Of a stretch of 64,000 nucleotides of DNA, positions 43,075-52,640 are shown piece after piece (positions within the stretch are counted from its first letter, which is position 1; the number at the start of each line of letters is the position of its first letter). The stretch spans positions 34,240 to 98,239 of the forward strand of contig NZ_VDDD01000001.1 in the NCBI RefSeq assembly GCF_006151785.1, in the 5' to 3' direction. Made by a program: the position numbers and the translations under genes. The notes under the pieces are model-generated. The model made no database searches. It had not been told where the DNA came from and saw nothing but the letters and a program-made list of their open reading frames with translations. Source of the DNA: Paracoccus marcusii (GTDB lineage: Bacteria; Pseudomonadota; Alphaproteobacteria; Rhodobacterales; Rhodobacteraceae).

Positions 43075-45360
43075 ATGGCTGACGACTATCCATCGGTGGA
43101 CCGCGTCATGGGAGGGCCTGCGGGCTGGATCTCGATCGCGTTCCCGACGATCCTGTTCCTGTACTTCCTGGGACTGCTGCCGGAAATCGCGCAAGGCCCG
43201 CAGGTCTATGGCTTTGACTGGGTGCCCTCGCTGGGGGTGCAGCTGTCGGTCCTTCTGGACGGGCTGTCGATGACATTCGCCCTGCTGATCACCGGGATCG
43301 GCGCGGCGGTCACGCTGTATTCGGCGCGCTATCTGGGCGATCACCCGGATTATCCGCGTTTCGTCAGCTATCTGCTGATGTTCATGGTCGGCATGCTGGG
43401 CCTGGTCCTGGCCGACAACCTGATCATGCTGTTCGTGTTCTGGGAGATCACGACCATCGCGTCCTATCTGCTGATCGGCTTCAACGCCGACAGCGCGGCG
43501 TCGCGCCGGTCCGCGCTGCAGGCGCTGCTGGTGACGGGGACGGGGGGCCTGATCCTGCTGGCCGGCCTGATCGTGCTGGGCACGGTCGCGGGCACGTCGC
43601 AGCTGTCGCAGATCGTGACGATGGGCGACATGATCCGCGCGCATCCCTGGTACCTGGGCATCCTGCTGCTGTTCCTGGCGGGCGCGTTCACGAAATCGGC
43701 GCAGGTGCCGTTCCACTTCTGGCTGCCCAACGCGATGGCAGCCCCTACGCCCGTATCGGCCTATCTGCATTCGGCCACGATGGTGAAGGCGGGCGTGTTC
43801 CTGATGGCGCGCATGAACCCCGCGCTGGGCGGGACGGATGCGTGGTTCTGGATCCTGACGCTGTTCGGCGGGGTCACGGCGGTCTTCGCCTCGGTCATGG
43901 CGCTGCGCCAGACCGACATCAAGCAGGTGCTGGCCTATACCACGCTGATGGCGCTGGGCACGCTGACCATGTTCATCGGCGCGGGCACGCATTACGCCAT
44001 CGTCGCGGCGATGCTGTTCCTGGTGGTACACTCGCTCTACAAGGCGGCGCTGTTCCTGATGATCGGCATCGTCGATCATGCCACCGGCACGCGCGATGCG
44101 GGCGTCCTGGGCGGCCTGTCCAAGGCGATGCCGCTGACCGGGCTTGCCGCCGCGCTGGCCGCGATCAGCATGGCGGGCATTCCGCCGATGATCGGCTTTA
44201 TCGGCAAGGAATTCATGTACAAGGCCGGCCTGGGGCTGGACGGGTTCGGCGCGTTCTGGGTGACCGCGATGGCCTTCGCGGCATCGGTCCTGATGTTTGC
44301 CGTCGGCGGCATCGTCGCGCTCAAGCCGTTCCGCGGCGATCTGCGCCCGACCCCCACCACCCCACACGAGGGGCCGTGGGCGATGCTGGCGGGTCCGCTG
44401 GTCCTTGGTGCGCTGTCGTTGATCTTCGGCCTGCTGCCAGGCGTGCTGGGCCACTACCTGGTCGGCCCCGCCACCCATGCCGTCTTCGGAGAGGTCCGTG
44501 AGGTGCACCTGTACCTGTGGGGCGGCATCAACATGGCGCTGATCCTGTCGCTGCTGACCTTCCTGGCGGGCTGGCTGGTCTATCGCCGCCATCAGGCGAT
44601 CCGCGACCGCCTTGCCGCGTTCGAGGCGCGCAGCCCGATCGACTTCGACGCGGGCTGGGACCGTCTGCTGGACGGGTTCAAGGCCTTCGCCGCCTGGCAG
44701 ACCAACCTGATCCAGACCGGCAGCCTGCAGCGCTATATGGCCGTGATGTTCGCGACCTTCGTCGTGATGGTCGGCGGCTCGTATCTGATCAAGGGCGCGT
44801 TCCAGGGCGTGCCGGGCCTGTCGGCCGAGGGCGTGCACCCGATCCAATGGACGGTGCTGGGCCTGATCGTGGCGGGCGCGATCCTGACCGTCTGGACGCA
44901 CAGCCGCATGACGGCCATCGCCGGGATGGGCGCGTCGGGCATCGGCGTGTCGCTGATCTTCATCATGTTCAGCGCCCCCGACGTGGCCATCACGCAGCTG
45001 CTGGTCGAGGTGCTGGTCGTCGTGCTGGTCAGCGTCGTCATGCTGCGCCTGCCCTATCTGCCGCGCCGGTCCAAGACCCGGTTCCGCACCGGGCACGCGG
45101 TCATCGCGGGGGGCGCGGGCCTTGTCACAACCTTCCTGCTGATGTCCGTGATGGCGACCGATTTCGACCGCCGCCTGACGTCCTTCTTCGAGGCCGCGTC
45201 CTATCCCGAGGCGCATGGCCGCAACATCGTCAACGTCATCCTGGTCGACTTCCGCGCCCTGGATACGTTCGGAGAGATCACCGTCGTGGCCATCGCCGCC
45301 ATCGCCGCGTTCGCCCTGCTGCGCGGTGCCACCCGCCGCAAGCCCGAGGAGGAGAGCTGA
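43075..45360 (+). CDS. mrpA: Mrp cation/proton antiporter subunit A (MrpA/MnhA/PhaA)
   Basis: The largest membrane subunit of the Mrp Na+(K+)/H+ antiporter, homologous to complex I NuoL. The 761-residue protein has many membrane helices; the proton-antiporter core contains FWEITTIASYLLIGF, AQVPFHFWLPNAMAAPTPVSAYLHSATMVKAG and the Lys-bearing helix near YKAALFLMIGIVDH. The C-terminal part carries the DUF4040 and MbhE-like segments (SAPDVAITQLLVEVL, VDFRALDTFGEITVV). ATG 43075 is preferred over an upstream TTG at 43048. Followed after one base by mrpB. Confidence 0.94.
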   Translation: MADDYPSVDRVMGGPAGWISIAFPTILFLYFLGLLPEIAQGPQVYGFDWVPSLGVQLSVLLDGLSMTFALLITGIGAAVTLYSARYLGDHPDYPRFVSYLLMFMVGMLGLVLADNLIMLFVFWEITTIASYLLIGFNADSAASRRSALQALLVTGTGGLILLAGLIVLGTVAGTSQLSQIVTMGDMIRAHPWYLGILLLFLAGAFTKSAQVPFHFWLPNAMAAPTPVSAYLHSATMVKAGVFLMARMNPALGGTDAWFWILTLFGGVTAVFASVMALRQTDIKQVLAYTTLMALGTLTMFIGAGTHYAIVAAMLFLVVHSLYKAALFLMIGIVDHATGTRDAGVLGGLSKAMPLTGLAAALAAISMAGIPPMIGFIGKEFMYKAGLGLDGFGAFWVTAMAFAASVLMFAVGGIVALKPFRGDLRPTPTTPHEGPWAMLAGPLVLGALSLIFGLLPGVLGHYLVGPATHAVFGEVREVHLYLWGGINMALILSLLTFLAGWLVYRRHQAIRDRLAAFEARSPIDFDAGWDRLLDGFKAFAAWQTNLIQTGSLQRYMAVMFATFVVMVGGSYLIKGAFQGVPGLSAEGVHPIQWTVLGLIVAGAILTVWTHSRMTAIAGMGASGIGVSLIFIMFSAPDVAITQLLVEVLVVVLVSVVMLRLPYLPRRSKTRFRTGHAVIAGGAGLVTTFLLMSVMATDFDRRLTSFFEAASYPEAHGRNIVNVILVDFRALDTFGEITVVAIAAIAAFALLRGATRRKPEEES

Positions 45361-45361
45361 G

Positions 45362-45778
45362 ATGCAGTCGCTGATCCTGACCACCACCACGCGCCTGCTG
45401 GCGGCCCTGCTGCTGATGTTCTCGGTCTATGCGCTGCTGCGCGGGCACAACCTGCCCGGCGGCGGCTTCATCGGCGGGCTGATCGGGGCCACGGCGTTCA
45501 TCCTCTATACCATCGCCACCTCGGTCGAGGAGGCGCAGGCCGCGCTGCGCATCGATCCGTCGAACCTGGCGATGGCGGGCCTGGGCGTCGCGGCCCTGGG
45601 GGGCATCGGCGCGGCCTTCGCGGGCCAGCCCTTCTTCACCGGACAGTGGCTGTTCCTGTTTCGCGACGGCGACAGCTATGTGCCGCTGTCCACCGTCCTT
45701 GTCTTCGACATCGGAGTCTACATGGCCGTCTTCGGCGGAATCCTGACCCTGGTCTTTGCCTTGGAACAGGAGATCTGA
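45362..45778 (+). CDS. mrpB: Mrp antiporter subunit B
   Basis: A 138-residue MrpB with four hydrophobic segments and the signature GHNLPGGGFIGGLIGATAF near the N-terminus. It starts one base after the mrpA stop (TGA-G-ATG). In some species B is fused to A; here the two are separate. Confidence 0.93.
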   Translation: MQSLILTTTTRLLAALLLMFSVYALLRGHNLPGGGFIGGLIGATAFILYTIATSVEEAQAALRIDPSNLAMAGLGVAALGGIGAAFAGQPFFTGQWLFLFRDGDSYVPLSTVLVFDIGVYMAVFGGILTLVFALEQEI

Positions 45779-45779
45779 T

Positions 45780-46154
45780 TTGGAAATGCTGCTTGCCCTG
45801 TCCGTCGGCGTCCTTGTCGCCGCGTCGGTCTATCTGATGCTGGACCGCAACATCCTGCGCTTCCTGTTCGGGCTGGCGCTGCTGTCGAACGCGGTCAACC
45901 TGCTGATCTTTGCCAGCGGCCGTCTGACCCCAGGCGCGCCCCCGCTGATCGATGCGGGCGAATATGCGCCCACCGGCGTGGTCGCGAACGCCCTGCCGCA
46001 GGCGCTTGTGCTGACCGCGATCGTGATCGGGTTCGGCCTGCTGGCCTTCACCCTGGCGCTGGTCTATCGCGCGTTCATGACCCTGGGCACCGTCAACAGC
46101 GACGAGATGCGCGTGGCCGAGCCCGTCGACGCGGGCAAGGAGGCCGGGAAATGA
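45780..46154 (+). CDS. mrpC: Mrp antiporter subunit C (NuoK homologue), probable TTG start
   Basis: A 124-residue NuoK-like protein with three membrane helices (NILRFLFGLALLSNAVNLLIF, ALPQALVLTAIVIGFGLLAF). AGGAGA at 45768-45773 is well spaced for a TTG start at 45780 (reading MEMLLALSVG), one base after the mrpB stop. ATG 45786 is the alternative, with longer spacing. The end overlaps mrpD by four bases. Confidence 0.9.
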   Translation: MEMLLALSVGVLVAASVYLMLDRNILRFLFGLALLSNAVNLLIFASGRLTPGAPPLIDAGEYAPTGVVANALPQALVLTAIVIGFGLLAFTLALVYRAFMTLGTVNSDEMRVAEPVDAGKEAGK

Positions 46155-47650
46155 GCTGGCTTCTGGTCTATCCGATCCTGATCCCGCTGCTGACGGCGGT
46201 CCTGTCCTATCTGTTCCGCAAATCGCCCGCCGGGCGCTGGATCTCTGTCGCGGGGACGGTCGCGCTCTTGCTGGCCAGCGTCGTCCTGATGGCCGAGGTG
46301 CTGGAGGAGGGCGTCGTCGCCGCCCAGATGTCGAACTGGCAGGCGCCCTTCGGCATCACGCTTGTGGCCGACCTTCTGGGCGCGGTCATGGTCGTCATCA
46401 CCGCCATCACCGGCCTCGCGACCGTAATCTATACCCTGTCCGAAATCCCCGAACGGCTGGAACGGCTGGGTTTTCACGCCCTGCTGCAGACGCTGCTGAT
46501 GGGCGTCTGCGGGGCCTTCGTCACGGGCGACCTGTTCAACCTGTATGTCTGGTTCGAGGTCATGCTGATCTCCAGCTTCGGCCTGCTGGTGCTGGGGGCC
46601 AGCCGCGAACAGCTGGACGGCGGCATCAAGTACGTGCTGCTGAACCTGGTCTCGACGATCATGTTCCTGGCGGGAACCGGTCTGCTGTACGGCCTGACCG
46701 GCACGCTGAACATGGCCGACCTGCACCTGGCCGTCCGCGAGGTCGAGAATACCGGCCTGCTGACCACCGTCGCGGTGATGTTCATGGTGGCCTTCGGCGT
46801 CAAGGCCGCGCTGTTCCCGCTGTTCTTTTGGCTGCCCGCCTCCTATCACACGCCCCCGGTGGCGGTGTCGGCGATCTTCGCGGGCCTGCTGACCAAGGTT
46901 GGCGTCTATGCCCTGATCCGGATGTTCACGCTGGTCTTCGACCAGGATGTCGGCTTCACGCACACGATCCTGCTGTGGGCGTCGGTGGTGACGATGGTCA
47001 CGGGCGTTCTGGGCGCGGCGGCGATGAACGACTTCCGTCGCATCCTGTCGTTCCACATCATCAGCCAGATCGGCTACATGGTCCTGGGACTGGCGCTTTA
47101 TACGCCGCTTGGCCTGATGGGGGCGGTGTTCTACCTGGTCCACCATATCATCGTAAAGGCGAACCTGTTCTTCGTCGCGGGCGTGGCCAAGCGCATTGCC
47201 GGATCGACCGATCTGGCGCGCATCGGCGGCCTTTACGCCCATGCCCCGGTGCTGGCCTTCCTGTTCCTGATCCCGGCATTCTCGCTGGCGGGCTTTCCGC
47301 CGCTTTCGGGCTTCTGGGCGAAATACGTGGTCGTCAAGGCCGCGCTGGACCTGGAAATGTGGTTCGTGGCCGGGGTGTCGCTGGCGGTCGGTCTGCTGAC
47401 CATCTTCTCGATGACCAAGATCTGGGGCTCGGCCTTCTGGCCCGCGAATCCCGACGGGGTCAAGCCGCGCCTGTCGGACCTGCCGATGGGCGACCGGATG
47501 GCGCTGATGCTGCCGATCGTCGCGCTGGCCGCGCTGACCTGCATCATCGGCCTGTTCCCGGAATCCTTCGTGCTGTTCGCCGAACGGGCGGCCACGCAGC
47601 TGCTGGATCCAACCGACTATGTCACGACCGTCTTGGGGGTGCAGCCATGA
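46151..47650 (+). CDS. mrpD: Mrp antiporter subunit D (NuoM/N homologue)
   Basis: A 499-residue polytopic subunit homologous to NuoM/NuoN. Characteristic blocks are LFNLYVWFEVMLISSFGLLV, the antiporter motif KAALFPLFFWLPASYHTPP, and FRRILSFHIISQIGYMVLG. Essential Glu and Lys residues of the family are visible in these helices. Overlaps mrpC and mrpE by ATGA. Confidence 0.94.
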   Translation: MSWLLVYPILIPLLTAVLSYLFRKSPAGRWISVAGTVALLLASVVLMAEVLEEGVVAAQMSNWQAPFGITLVADLLGAVMVVITAITGLATVIYTLSEIPERLERLGFHALLQTLLMGVCGAFVTGDLFNLYVWFEVMLISSFGLLVLGASREQLDGGIKYVLLNLVSTIMFLAGTGLLYGLTGTLNMADLHLAVREVENTGLLTTVAVMFMVAFGVKAALFPLFFWLPASYHTPPVAVSAIFAGLLTKVGVYALIRMFTLVFDQDVGFTHTILLWASVVTMVTGVLGAAAMNDFRRILSFHIISQIGYMVLGLALYTPLGLMGAVFYLVHHIIVKANLFFVAGVAKRIAGSTDLARIGGLYAHAPVLAFLFLIPAFSLAGFPPLSGFWAKYVVVKAALDLEMWFVAGVSLAVGLLTIFSMTKIWGSAFWPANPDGVKPRLSDLPMGDRMALMLPIVALAALTCIIGLFPESFVLFAERAATQLLDPTDYVTTVLGVQP

Positions 47651-48123
47651 ACCTGTTCGCCATCAACATGGTGCTGGCCTTTGCCTGGGTCGCGCTGACC
47701 GGCGGGCTGACCCTGGGCGGGCTGACGACCGGCTATCTGGTCGGCATGGCCGCGATGTGGCTGGTCCGTCCGCTGTTTCCCGATACCGGGGTCTATTTCC
47801 GGCGCCTCTACTACTGGACGCGGCTGATCGTGATGTTCGTCTATGAACTGGTGGTCAGCTCGATCCCGGTCGTGCGCGACGTGCTGACGCCAGGACAGTC
47901 GTCGCAGCCCGCGCTGATCGCGGTGCCCATCACGGTGACGACCGACCTGCAGATCACGCTGCTGGCCAACTTCATCTCGCTGACCCCAGGCACGCTCAGC
48001 CTCGACGTGTCCGAGGACCGCAGCACGCTGTATATCCACGCAATGTTCGGCGACGACCCGGACGCGATCCGCGCGCAGATCCGCGACCGGTTCGAGGTCT
48101 GGGTCCGCGAGGCGACGGAGTGA
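47647..48123 (+). CDS. mrpE: Mrp antiporter subunit E
   Basis: A 158-residue MrpE with two or three N-terminal membrane helices and a cytoplasmic tail. LLANFISLTPGTLSLDVSEDRSTLYIHAM is the diagnostic segment. Start ATG overlaps the mrpD stop; the stop overlaps a GTG start for mrpF. Confidence 0.93.
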   Translation: MNLFAINMVLAFAWVALTGGLTLGGLTTGYLVGMAAMWLVRPLFPDTGVYFRRLYYWTRLIVMFVYELVVSSIPVVRDVLTPGQSSQPALIAVPITVTTDLQITLLANFISLTPGTLSLDVSEDRSTLYIHAMFGDDPDAIRAQIRDRFEVWVREATE

Positions 48124-48419
48124 ACGATATGACCCTGCTGGAATTTGTAATCCTGTTCGGCTTTGCCTTGGTGATCCTGGGCGTCGTGCTGGCCGCGATC
48201 CGGCTGGTGCGGGGGCCAAGCCTGGCTGACCGGATCGTGGCGCTTGACCTGATGACGGTGCAGCTGGTCTCGTTCGGCGGCCTGACGGCGCTGCTGTCGG
48301 GCAGCGCGGGCTTTCTGGACGTGGCCGTCGTGCTGGCACTGGTCGGCTTTCTGGCGACCGTGTGCCTGGCGCGCTATCTGGAGCGTCGCATCCTGCTCAA
48401 GGCGGAGGAACTGACATGA
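48120..48419 (+). CDS. mrpF: Mrp antiporter subunit F
   Basis: A 99-residue MrpF with three membrane helices and the conserved RLVRGPSLADRIVALDLM. The start is GTG 48120 overlapping the mrpE stop, or ATG 48129. The stop overlaps the mrpG start (ATGA). Confidence 0.92.
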   Translation: MNDMTLLEFVILFGFALVILGVVLAAIRLVRGPSLADRIVALDLMTVQLVSFGGLTALLSGSAGFLDVAVVLALVGFLATVCLARYLERRILLKAEELT

Positions 48420-48775
48420 TGCATGACATCATCGTGGCGATCTTGGTGCTGTCCGGCGGCATCTTCTGTTTCGCGGCGGGGATGGGGGTGCTGCGGCTGC
48501 CCGACCTGCTGACGCGGATGCATGCCTCGACCAAGGCGGGAACACTGGGTTCGGGCCTGATCCTGGTGGCCGTGGCCGTGCAGTTCGCCGAAGGAACGGT
48601 CATCGCGCGGGCGGTGGCGGCGATCCTGTTTTTGCTGATGACCGCGCCGGTCGCGGCCCATCTGATCGGCCGTGCGGCCTTTCGCACGGGCGTGCCGATG
48701 GTCGACCGGACCGTCTGCGAGGACGGCGTGGCCGACGCGCTGCGCGCCCGTCCGGGCGAGCAGGCGCCGGACTAG
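48416..48775 (+). CDS. mrpG: Mrp antiporter subunit G
   Basis: A 119-residue MrpG with three membrane helices and the motif LRLPDLLTRMHASTKAGTLG. It completes a standard mrpABCDEFG operon, coupled throughout. A terminator hairpin follows at 48783. Confidence 0.92.
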   Translation: MMHDIIVAILVLSGGIFCFAAGMGVLRLPDLLTRMHASTKAGTLGSGLILVAVAVQFAEGTVIARAVAAILFLLMTAPVAAHLIGRAAFRTGVPMVDRTVCEDGVADALRARPGEQAPD

Positions 48776-48782
48776 GACCTGT

Positions 48783-48809
48783 GCCCCGGCGGCGGGCGAC
48801 GGGGCTTTT
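48783..48809 (+). terminator. Terminator of the mrp operon
   Basis: GCCCCG (48783-48788) pairs with CGGGGC (48800-48805) and is followed by TTTT. Eight bases after the mrpG stop. Confidence 0.65.
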
Positions 48810-48874
48810 CAACGCGCTGCCGTGGGCGTAAAGCTGTCCAATTGGCGGACGAACCGCCCGATCTGAAAGAGCGC

Positions 48875-50056
48875 ATGAGCCAGGACATCCCCACCATCAC
48901 CCGCACCGAAGACCTCGCCCGTTTCTGCGAGGCCGCAAAGCTTGCCCCCTATGTGACCGTCGACACGGAGTTCCTGCGCGAGCGGACCTATTGGTCCAAG
49001 CTGTGCCTGATCCAGCTGGCGATCCCGCCGGCATCGACGGCCAAGACCGGCGGGGGCGACGCCGTCCTGGTCGATCCCCTGTCCGAGGAGCTGTCGCTGG
49101 AACCGCTTTATGACCTGTTCCGCCACGAGGCGACGGTCAAGGTGTTCCACGCCGCCCGCCAGGATCTGGAGATCTTCTATCACGACGCGCAACTGTTCCC
49201 TGTGCCGCTGTTCGACACCCAGGTCGCGGCCATGGTCTGCGGTTTTGGCGAACAGGTCGGCTACGAGACGCTGGTCCGCAAGATCGCCCGGGCCGACCTG
49301 GACAAGTCTTCGCGTTTTACCGACTGGTCGCGCCGTCCGCTGTCGGATGCGCAGGCCGCCTATGCGCTGGCCGACGTGACCCATCTGCGGGTGATCTATG
49401 AATACCTGTCGGCCGAGCTGAAGAAGACCGGCCGCGAGGCATGGCTGGCCGAGGAGATCGCGGTCCTGGAGGACCCCGAGACGTATATCACCCGCCCCGA
49501 AGAGGCCTGGCTCAAGGTGCGTACCCGCACCAACTCGCCCCGCTTCCTGGCGATCCTGCGCGAACTGGCGCGGTTCCGCGAAAGCTATGCCCAGGCGCGC
49601 GACATCCCCCGCAGCCGCGTCTACAAGGATGACGCGATGATCGAGCTGGCCTCGACCAAGCCGCTGACCGAGGCCGATTTGGGCAAGTCCCGCCTGCTGC
49701 TGCGCGAGGCGCGCAAGGGCGACATCGCCAACGGCATCCTGGCCGCGGTCAAGGCCGGGATCGAATCCAAGGACCTGCCGCAGCCCAAGGGCGAGGAGCC
49801 CGGCAAGCCCGGCAATGCCGCCCTGTCGGATCTGCTGCGCGTGCTGCTGAAGGCCAAGGCCGATGCGGCGGGCGTCGCGCCAAAGCTGATCGCGTCGTCG
49901 TCCGAACTGGACGCGCTGGCCACCGGCAGCCGCGACCTGCCGGCATTGCAGGGCTGGCGGGCCGAGGTCTTTGGCCGCGACGCTTTGCGTCTGGCCGCCG
50001 GGGAGATCGCGCTGTCGGCCAAGGGCGGCGCGGTCCGGGTCGTGCCGGTCGGATAG
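48875..50056 (+). CDS. rnd: Ribonuclease D
   Basis: RNase D is a 3'-5' exoribonuclease that trims tRNA and other small RNA ends. The 393-residue protein shows the DEDD exonuclease motifs VDTEFLRERTYW, FHAARQDLEIF and the DEDDy-type YALADVTHLRVIYEYL, followed by an HRDC domain around residues 205-290. ATG 48875 is chosen over a TTG at 48842. It is followed after three bases by the GNAT gene. Confidence 0.94.
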   Translation: MSQDIPTITRTEDLARFCEAAKLAPYVTVDTEFLRERTYWSKLCLIQLAIPPASTAKTGGGDAVLVDPLSEELSLEPLYDLFRHEATVKVFHAARQDLEIFYHDAQLFPVPLFDTQVAAMVCGFGEQVGYETLVRKIARADLDKSSRFTDWSRRPLSDAQAAYALADVTHLRVIYEYLSAELKKTGREAWLAEEIAVLEDPETYITRPEEAWLKVRTRTNSPRFLAILRELARFRESYAQARDIPRSRVYKDDAMIELASTKPLTEADLGKSRLLLREARKGDIANGILAAVKAGIESKDLPQPKGEEPGKPGNAALSDLLRVLLKAKADAAGVAPKLIASSSELDALATGSRDLPALQGWRAEVFGRDALRLAAGEIALSAKGGAVRVVPVG

Positions 50057-50059
50057 GCG

Positions 50060-51043
50060 ATGCACCCGCCGGTCGCCCTGACGCGCCCCTGGCCCGAGGA
50101 TGCCGACGACATTGCGGCAGCCCTGGCCGATTGGGACGTCGTGCGCTGGTTGACCACGCTGCCCTGGCCCTATGGCACGGCTGACGCGCGCGATTTCATC
50201 GCAGCCGCGGGGTTGGACGAACATGCGATCCGTCAGGACGGACGGCTGGTCGGCATGGTCCAGGCGGGCCGCGTCTTTGGCATCTGGATCGCACCGGACC
50301 GGCAGGGGCAGGGGATCGGCCGCCGCGCGGGCGTGCTGGCCCTTTCGCGCCTGTTCCTCTCCGGCGCGACCGAGGTGCATGCCCATTGCCTGATCGGCAA
50401 CGACCGGTCAGCGCGCCTTCTGGCTTGGCTGGGGTTTCGGCCCTGTGGCCGGACAGTGCTTCGGTCGCGCCCGCTGCGGGCCGAGGTCCCGGCCGAGATG
50501 CTGCATCTGGACCGCGACACGTTCCAGCAGCGCCACGCGATTGCGTTGACGACGCCGCGCTTGCGCATCGATGCGGTGACCCCGGACGACCTGCCCGCGC
50601 TGCACCGCATCGTGACCAAGCCCGAGGTGGCACGGATGCTGCTGCGCTATGACCCCGCGATGACGCTGGACGATGTCCAGCCACTGCTGCTGCAGGGCGC
50701 GCTGCTTCCGCCGTTGCGGCTGGCGGTCCGATACAGGGGGCAGGTCGTCGGCATCGTGGGCCTGTCCGAAGGCCCACCGCCGCGCATGAACTATTTCCTG
50801 GACCCCGCCCATGCCGGACAGGGCCTGGGGCAGGAGATGGTCGCCGCGGTCTTTGCAGAACTGGTGGCGCGGTTCGACCCCCCCGAGGTTCTGGCAGCTG
50901 CCTTCGTCGACAATGATGCGTCACGCAAGATCCTGAAGAACCTTGGTTTCCGTCGGGGCGAGGACCTGGAGCTGCAGAGCCTGGGGCGTGCGTCGCCGGC
51001 GCCGGCCGCGCTGTATCGCTGGCGGCCGGCGCTGCTGGGCTAG
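50060..51043 (+). CDS. Tandem GNAT acetyltransferase
   Basis: A 327-residue protein with two GNAT folds. The first has the acetyl-CoA loop IWIAPDRQGQGIGRRAG (about 75-91) followed by GNDRSARLLAWLGF; the second has FLDPAHAGQGLGQEMV and VDNDASRKILKNLGF. The second domain resembles RimJ/RimL-type N-acetyltransferases. Substrates are unknown. It probably forms an operon with rnd. Its stop TAG shares the sequence CTAG with the stop of the convergent PAS gene. Confidence 0.82.
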   Translation: MHPPVALTRPWPEDADDIAAALADWDVVRWLTTLPWPYGTADARDFIAAAGLDEHAIRQDGRLVGMVQAGRVFGIWIAPDRQGQGIGRRAGVLALSRLFLSGATEVHAHCLIGNDRSARLLAWLGFRPCGRTVLRSRPLRAEVPAEMLHLDRDTFQQRHAIALTTPRLRIDAVTPDDLPALHRIVTKPEVARMLLRYDPAMTLDDVQPLLLQGALLPPLRLAVRYRGQVVGIVGLSEGPPPRMNYFLDPAHAGQGLGQEMVAAVFAELVARFDPPEVLAAAFVDNDASRKILKNLGFRRGEDLELQSLGRASPAPAALYRWRPALLG

Positions 51044-51840
51044 GCGTCGGGCTGCCGGGGCTGGATGACCCGGAACAGGGCGCGCCGTTCCTCGGGGGTT
51101 TCGGCCTGGGGGAAACCGCGCAGGGGCTTTTCCGCTGCGGGTTTGTCCGGCACGGCCCCTCGCGGCTTGAAATCGGCGCGTCCTTCGGCAAAGCCGATGG
51201 CCGAGGGCGAGGGCTTGACCGTCGTGCCGCCTTCGATGATCGGCATGACCTCATCCGCCAGGATGTCGAAGCGGCGGGGCGCGATGCCGGTGTCGCCCTC
51301 CGCCACCAGGCAGCCCAGGGCGCGGGTGACGTCGCCCAGATCCGACCGAAGCGGCAGCAGCAGCATCTGGGCGTTCAGCTGCGGGCGGCCATAGTCGGGC
51401 TTGCCCTGCAGCGTCAGTCGCGCCATCTGGGGCGCCTTGAACACGCTTTCCAGCACGTCCGAGAACCGCCCCCGCGACGAGGTGTTCAGGAAGGCGCAGA
51501 CGGGCATGCCGCGCACCTCCATGCCCATCAGGTCGATCAGGTGCCGTCCCGCCAGACGCAGGCGACCCGCGCCCGGCGCGATGCGTTCCAGGATGAACGC
51601 ATAATCCAGCGTGCGCGCGATGCCCCGCGGATCGACATCCGACCGCGCCGGGATCGCCCGGCCCTTGCGGATGCCGTCCCAGTATTCGCGCATCTCGCGC
51701 AGAACGCGGTCCGGCGTGCAGGTCTCATAGTCCTGCAGGCGCACGATCCGTCCCATGGCGTCCTGGGGCGGCATTCCCGGCTTGGTGTCTGGTCCGTCTT
51801 CCCGGTCCGGCACGGTCAACCCTTTACTCTCTCCGGCCAC
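51040..51840 (-). CDS. PAS-domain protein (PAS_5-type), function unknown
   Basis: A 266-residue cytoplasmic protein with the alphaproteobacterial PAS_5-type domain: VLREMREYWDGIRKGRAIPARSDVDPRGI, then LRLAGRHLIDLMGMEVRGMPVCAFL. No output domain is attached, and the C-terminal 70 residues are low-complexity with Pro and Lys. Such proteins are common in Rhodobacterales and remain unassigned. It is divergent from gmk; the 164-bp spacer contains the AT-rich TTAACCATTCGTTCATTAA, which has a CtrA-like half site but is not a clear match. Confidence 0.75.
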   Translation of the reverse strand: MAGESKGLTVPDREDGPDTKPGMPPQDAMGRIVRLQDYETCTPDRVLREMREYWDGIRKGRAIPARSDVDPRGIARTLDYAFILERIAPGAGRLRLAGRHLIDLMGMEVRGMPVCAFLNTSSRGRFSDVLESVFKAPQMARLTLQGKPDYGRPQLNAQMLLLPLRSDLGDVTRALGCLVAEGDTGIAPRRFDILADEVMPIIEGGTTVKPSPSAIGFAEGRADFKPRGAVPDKPAAEKPLRGFPQAETPEERRALFRVIQPRQPDA

Positions 51841-52004
51841 GGCCGGTCACTGCTCACCCCTGACAATAGCGCGTTCCCCGCCCGCTCGCCGAGTCATTTA
51901 ATGAACGAATGGTTAAGATGCCTTCCGGTTGCGGGTCTTGACCCCTGCGGCGCGACGGGGCATCCCCGGACGCATCGCGACCAACCGCCAGGGAACATGC
52001 CGCC

Positions 52005-52640
52005 ATGATCGAACGCACCGGCCTGATGGTCATCCTGTCATCGCCCTCCGGGGCGGGGAAATCCACGCTGGCGCGGCGGTTGATGGACTGGGACGCGGGG
52101 CTGCGCTTCTCGGTCTCGGCCACCACGCGGGCGCCGCGGGCTGGAGAGATCGACGGAGAGCACTACCATTTCACCACCCGCGACGGCTTTCTGCGGATGG
52201 TCGCCGAGGGGCAGATGCTGGAACATGCCGAGGTCTTCGGAAACCTTTACGGCAGCCCGCGCGGGCCGGTCGAACAGGCGATGCTGGCCGGGCGCGACAC
52301 GCTGTTCGACGTGGACTGGCAGGGCGGCCAGCAGATCCGGGCATCGGCCCTTGGGGCGCATGTCGTGTCGATCTTCGTGCTGCCGCCGTCGCTGCCCGAA
52401 CTGGAACGCCGCCTGCGCGGCCGCGGCCAGGACAGCGACGCGGTCATTGCCGGGCGCATGCAGAAAAGCCGATCCGAGATCAGCCACTGGGCCGAATACG
52501 ATTACGTCCTGGTCAACGACGACCTGGACCAGACCGAGGCGCGGATGCGTGCCATACTGACGGCGGAACGCCTGCGTCGCGACCGGCAGGCGGGGCTGGG
52601 GGCCTTTGTCCGCGACCTGATGTCCGAAGGTGTCGCATGA
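52005..52640 (+). CDS. gmk: Guanylate kinase
   Basis: Gmk phosphorylates GMP to GDP with ATP. The 211-residue protein has a P-loop [10 protein letters not shown] (residues 12-21), the GMP-binding [20 protein letters not shown] region, and [11 protein letters not shown]. Length is standard. Overlaps the next gene by ATGA. Confidence 0.96.
   Translation: MIERTGLMVILSSPSGAGKSTLARRLMDWDAGLRFSVSATTRAPRAGEIDGEHYHFTTRDGFLRMVAEGQMLEHAEVFGNLYGSPRGPVEQAMLAGRDTLFDVDWQGGQQIRASALGAHVVSIFVLPPSLPELERRLRGRGQDSDAVIAGRMQKSRSEISHWAEYDYVLVNDDLDQTEARMRAILTAERLRRDRQAGLGAFVRDLMSEGVA

Noticed and set aside
42781..45390. Long minus-strand open frame opposite mrpA
   Set aside because: Shadow of the well-conserved mrpA coding sequence; rich in His, Asp, Arg and Gln with no membrane or domain features.
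51900..51925. CtrA site in the gmk/PAS promoter
   Set aside because: Contains TTAACCAT and a second TTAA, but the spacing is 11 rather than 7 bases; not good enough to annotate.
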